Assembly: GCA_964547855.1 (NCBI GenBank)
Contig: CAZJPG010000007.1
Coordinates: forward strand, 1 to 57,295
Direction: 5' to 3'
Length of the DNA: 57,295 nt
DNA from: JBAZHE01 sp964547855
GTDB taxonomy: Bacteria > Patescibacteriota > Patescibacteriia > Patescibacteriales > WJLG01
Shown: piece by piece, positions 54,995 to 57,295 of the stretch
How the letters are laid out: each line of letters starts with the position of its first letter
Numbering within the stretch: position 1 is the first letter of the stretch
Notes under the pieces: generated by a model
What the model was told of the DNA's origin: nothing
Seen by the model: the letters and a program-made list of their open reading frames with translations, nothing else
The model's database searches: none
Translations under genes and position numbers: made by a program

Positions 54995-55543
54995 ATGTCT
55001 AAAGTGAAGAAAATCGAGAGCACTCACTATGAGTTGCTCTACATCATCCCAAATAAGTTCACCGACGAAGAGGCTGTGGCTATCGACGAAAGGATCAAAA
55101 AATCCATTACCGATGCCAACGGTGAGGTGACTTATAGCGAGGATTGGGGGAAGAAGAAGTTGGCCTATGCCATCGGTGGTTATAACCATGGTTATTACAA
55201 GTTGGTCGAGTTCAATTTGGCTGGCGCAGAGTTGTCCAAGTTCGATAACTCTTTAAGATTATCTAACGATGTTTTAAGACATCAGATCATTAAGACTAAG
55301 AAAAGAACTGCCGAGGAGATCGAAAAAGATAAAAAGATATCCGAAGAGCTTTTCAAGTTGCGTCGCGGTGTAGATTCAGAGGTTGTTGTTAAGCCGACTG
55401 ATGAAGCTAAGCCAGTTGAAGAAGTTAAGACCGAGGAGACTGCCGAAGAAGAGGAAGAAAAGCCAGTCGCCAAGAAGAAAGCCGATCTCAAGGATTTGGA
55501 TAAGAAGTTGGATGACATCCTTGATGCCGAAGATTTGCTCTAA
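54995..55543 (+). CDS. rpsF: 30S ribosomal protein S6 (bS6) with acidic C-terminal extension
   Basis: The first 105 residues are S6: THYELLYIIPNKFTDEEAVAIDERI, VTYSEDWGKKKLAYAIGGYNHGYYKLVEFNL and DNSLRLSNDVLRHQIIK. S6 binds S18 on the 30S platform. The protein continues with about 75 residues rich in Glu, Lys and Val (182 in total against a usual 95-135), ending LDDILDAEDLL. I chose the ATG at 54995; an upstream in-frame ATG adds ten residues. It leads rpsF-ssb-rpsR-efp behind an attenuator-like leader. Confidence 0.95.
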   Translation: MSKVKKIESTHYELLYIIPNKFTDEEAVAIDERIKKSITDANGEVTYSEDWGKKKLAYAIGGYNHGYYKLVEFNLAGAELSKFDNSLRLSNDVLRHQIIKTKKRTAEEIEKDKKISEELFKLRRGVDSEVVVKPTDEAKPVEEVKTEETAEEEEEKPVAKKKADLKDLDKKLDDILDAEDLL

Positions 55544-55616
55544 GAAGAAATAAAATTAACTTCTCGCTCCGTTTCGCTTGTTTCATCAAGCCGGAAAAGG
55601 AGTGATAGATAAAACT

Positions 55617-56135
55617 ATGAACCTCAACAAAGCTATGATCATCGGCAATTTGACCCGTGATCCAGAAGTGAGGAATACTCCGTCAGGACAGGCGGTCGCC
55701 TCCTTCTCTGTCGCAACTAGCTTCAATTGGACCGATCAGAGTGGTCAAAAGAAAGAGGTCGTGGAATTCCATAACATCGTCGCCTGGAGGCGTTTAGCCG
55801 AGATTTGCGGGCAGTATTTAAAAAAAGGATCCAAGGTCTATATCGAGGGTCGCTTGCAGACTCGCAACTGGCAAGACAAAAACACTGGCGCTAAGATGTA
55901 TAGAACTGAGATCATTGCCGAAAACATGATCATGTTGTCTTCTTCGCAGGGCGGAGCTGGTAATTATTCCGGTGGCCAAGGACGCGGCAATTTCAACATC
56001 CCTAGACCGGGGAATTCCTATGAGCAGCCATCCTCCCCCTCTGAACCAGTGATCGATGTAGATGCTCCTACTTACAGTCCTGTTGGCGGTCCGAGCGATG
56101 AGGAAGAGATCAAGGTTGAGAACATACCTTTTTAA
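55617..56135 (+). CDS. ssb: Single-stranded DNA-binding protein
   Basis: The 172-residue SSB begins MNLNKAMIIGNLTRDPEVRN, an OB fold with FHNIVAWRRLAEICGQYLKKGSKVYIEGRLQTRNW. A Gly/Asn/Pro-rich linker follows, and the acidic C-terminal tip IKVENIPF recruits partner proteins. It protects single-stranded DNA in replication and repair. The ATG at 55617 fits the family start; AAGGAG at 55597 could also serve an in-frame GTG at 55602 five codons earlier. Its place between rpsF and rpsR is standard. Confidence 0.95.
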   Translation: MNLNKAMIIGNLTRDPEVRNTPSGQAVASFSVATSFNWTDQSGQKKEVVEFHNIVAWRRLAEICGQYLKKGSKVYIEGRLQTRNWQDKNTGAKMYRTEIIAENMIMLSSSQGGAGNYSGGQGRGNFNIPRPGNSYEQPSSPSEPVIDVDAPTYSPVGGPSDEEEIKVENIPF

Positions 56136-56162
56136 GAATTAATAAAACAAGTAAGATAAATT

Positions 56163-56384
56163 ATGAAAAATCCATTAAAGAAAAAGAAGAGTTGTTTCTT
56201 CTGTGAGAACGGCGTCGAAGATATCGACTACAAGGACACTCGCCTTTTAAGGACCTTCGTCAATTTTCACATGAAGATCCTCCCTCGCAAGCGCACTGGC
56301 GTTTGCGCTTGGCATCAGAACAAGCTCTCTAATGCTGTGAAGCGTTCTCGCATTATGGCTCTTCTGTCTACTACTCACAAATAA
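56163..56384 (+). CDS. rpsR: 30S ribosomal protein S18 (bS18)
   Basis: The 73-residue protein is S18: an N-terminal CFFCENGVEDIDYKD, then LLRTFVNFHMKILPRKRTGVCAWHQNKLSNAVKRSRIMALL. Cys residues at the N-terminus together with the later GVCAWH could bind zinc, as in the C+ form of S18. It pairs with S6 on the ribosome. Confidence 0.95.
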   Translation: MKNPLKKKKSCFFCENGVEDIDYKDTRLLRTFVNFHMKILPRKRTGVCAWHQNKLSNAVKRSRIMALLSTTHK

Positions 56385-56399
56385 ATTGACAGCAAAACC

Positions 56400-56963
56400 A
56401 TGCTTACAATCAGCGATATCAAAGCTGGCAAGATCATAAAGATCAATGGCCAGCCTTATTTGGTCATTAAGACCGATCACCTTAAGGTCGCTATGCGCGG
56501 CGCAGTTTTGAAGGTTAAGGCCAAGAATCTTATCACCGGCAACATGTTGGATGATAGTTTTCATGGTGCGGAAAAGATCGAGGAGGCGGACGTTTCGTCT
56601 AAAAAGGTCAACTTTTTATACAAAGACGAGACCAATGCCTATTTTATGGACAACGAGACTTTCGAACAGTTCGAGTTGCCGCTTGAGAATATCGGTGGTA
56701 AAGATGCTTTCCTTAAGGACGGCACAGATGTTAAGATGGTCTACTTCGAAGACAAGCCGATAAACCTCGAATTGCCGATCAAGATGGACTTTAAAGTGGT
56801 CTCTGCTCCGCCGGCCGTCAAAGGTAATAGTGTTGGCAACATCACCAAGCAAGTTGAGATCGAAACTGGCGCTAAGGTAGCAGTTCCAATATTCATCGAT
56901 CAGGGAGATATGATAAAAATCAACACCGATACGGGCGAATATGTCGAAAGAGTAAATTCTTAA
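56400..56963 (+). CDS. efp: Elongation factor P
   Basis: The 187-residue EF-P helps ribosomes through polyproline stretches. It has a KOW-like N-terminal domain (SDIKAGKIIKINGQPYLVIKTDHLK) and two OB domains, with the C-terminal signature AVPIFIDQGDMIKINTDTGEYVERV. The tip of the first domain reads KVAMRGAVLK, placing Arg33 where Lys is modified in E. coli. This suggests an Arg-type EF-P, but no rhamnosyltransferase (EarP) gene is in the window. It ends the rpsF unit, with a terminator 35 bases later. Confidence 0.95.
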   Translation: MLTISDIKAGKIIKINGQPYLVIKTDHLKVAMRGAVLKVKAKNLITGNMLDDSFHGAEKIEEADVSSKKVNFLYKDETNAYFMDNETFEQFELPLENIGGKDAFLKDGTDVKMVYFEDKPINLELPIKMDFKVVSAPPAVKGNSVGNITKQVEIETGAKVAVPIFIDQGDMIKINTDTGEYVERVNS

Positions 56964-56997
56964 TTAGAAAATATTATCTAATTATAGACAAGTGAAG

Positions 56998-57022
56998 ACA
57001 CGCTTTAAATAGCGTGTTTTTA
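56998..57022 (+). terminator. Intrinsic terminator after efp
   Basis: A perfect 7-bp stem, ACACGCT / AGCGTGT, with a 6-base loop is followed by TTTTA. Confidence 0.85.
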
Positions 57023-57071
57023 CTTTAATATAAGGCATTTTATTTGGTTGGTTAACCTTTTTCGCTTTATA

Positions 57072-57100
57072 TTGACAAAAATCAAGAGTTATGCTAAATT
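57072..57100 (+). promoter_or_regulatory. Promoter near the right edge
   Basis: A perfect TTGACA (57072-57077), 17 bases, TAAATT (57095-57100). It is followed by a TTCCATA / TATGGAA hairpin (about 57107-57123), a strong AAAAAAGGAG (about 57156-57165) and only very short frames such as ATG-ATG-TGA. GGGGTGCACCCC, a 12-base palindrome, lies near 57253. The gene it serves is probably beyond the window. Confidence 0.65.
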
Positions 57101-57295
57101 TTGCGGTTCCATAAAATATGGAATAGTTCGTTACAATTTATAAAATGAAACAGTAAAAAAGGAGAATGATGTGAAATGAGATCTAAGAAAAGGTGATCCG
57201 ATCATCTTATTTGTCTTCTTTCGAAATTTTTCTTCTAAAGAGTGGGGTGCACCCCTTTCATTTGACACATTCTCCACGCTCCAATTGATATTGCC

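Noticed and set aside
1..57295. CRISPR array or prophage
   Set aside because: No regularly spaced short repeats, no cas genes, and no phage packaging, capsid or integrase genes were seen. The S74 protein alone, with a signal peptide, does not make a prophage.

Overview
The window reads as a piece of a small, AT-leaning bacterial genome, most likely a member of the Patescibacteria (Candidate Phyla Radiation, Falkowbacteria-like). The basis is inference from gene style. There is an Elp3-type radical SAM protein, secreted proteins with paired GRI-V...YLGRP repeats, an S74-chaperone surface protein, ribosomal proteins with long charged tails, many genes without a Shine-Dalgarno (SD) sequence and some with apparently leaderless promoters. 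TGA is a normal stop, as in the ATGA overlaps at 24309 and 39531, so this is not a TGA=Gly lineage. A run of 10 Ns at 46440-46449 shows that the sequence is a scaffold from an assembly.

Layout. 1-5067: partial aminotransferase, penicillin-binding protein 1A and a GalT-like protein. 5144-8870: a candidate small RNA, then the minus-strand rpsO - NYN nuclease - pnp unit. 8871-15438: elp3, a small membrane protein, an AttH/CrtC-like protein, a beta-propeller lipoprotein and a three-gene cytochrome-b5-like micro-operon. 15490-18595: glyA with a structured leader, a 42-aa membrane peptide, a GDSL hydrolase and folD. 18596-20605: an AT-rich accessory cassette (a hypothetical protein and a lipoprotein) between two copies of a palindromic repeat. 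20606-24998: an HTH-ATPase-STAS regulator with its own operator, two small coupled ORFs, recQ and a Trm9-like methyltransferase. 25122-32083: nusA, a family II pyrophosphatase, tig, a NYN protein, smpB, the tmRNA gene, tRNA-Leu, tRNA-Gly and an amino-acid kinase. 32127-41339: a surface sialidase-like protein, a cupin, phosphohexomutase, infC-rpmI-rplT-secG, a solute-binding protein, and RNase J with a coupled leader peptide. 41601-46558: an envelope region with two SD-led secreted proteins, an S74 adhesin, a membrane partner and a gene split by the assembly gap. 46757-52871: ychF and a HlyD/RND pair. 52927-56963: a Trm11-like methyltransferase, a small Arg/His-rich gene, and rpsF-ssb-rpsR-efp behind a leader with mutually exclusive hairpins.

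Themes. RNA decay and quality control are strongly represented: PNPase, RNase J, two NYN/PIN nucleases, SmpB and tmRNA. Elp3 and a Trm9/ALKBH8-like methyltransferase could form a minimal wobble-uridine pathway. Regulatory RNA architecture is frequent: structured or attenuator-like leaders precede glyA, nusA, rpsF and the HlyD gene, and one orphan promoter-terminator unit lies near 5.2 kb. At least five long nested palindromes sit in intergenic spacers, often inside transcription units.
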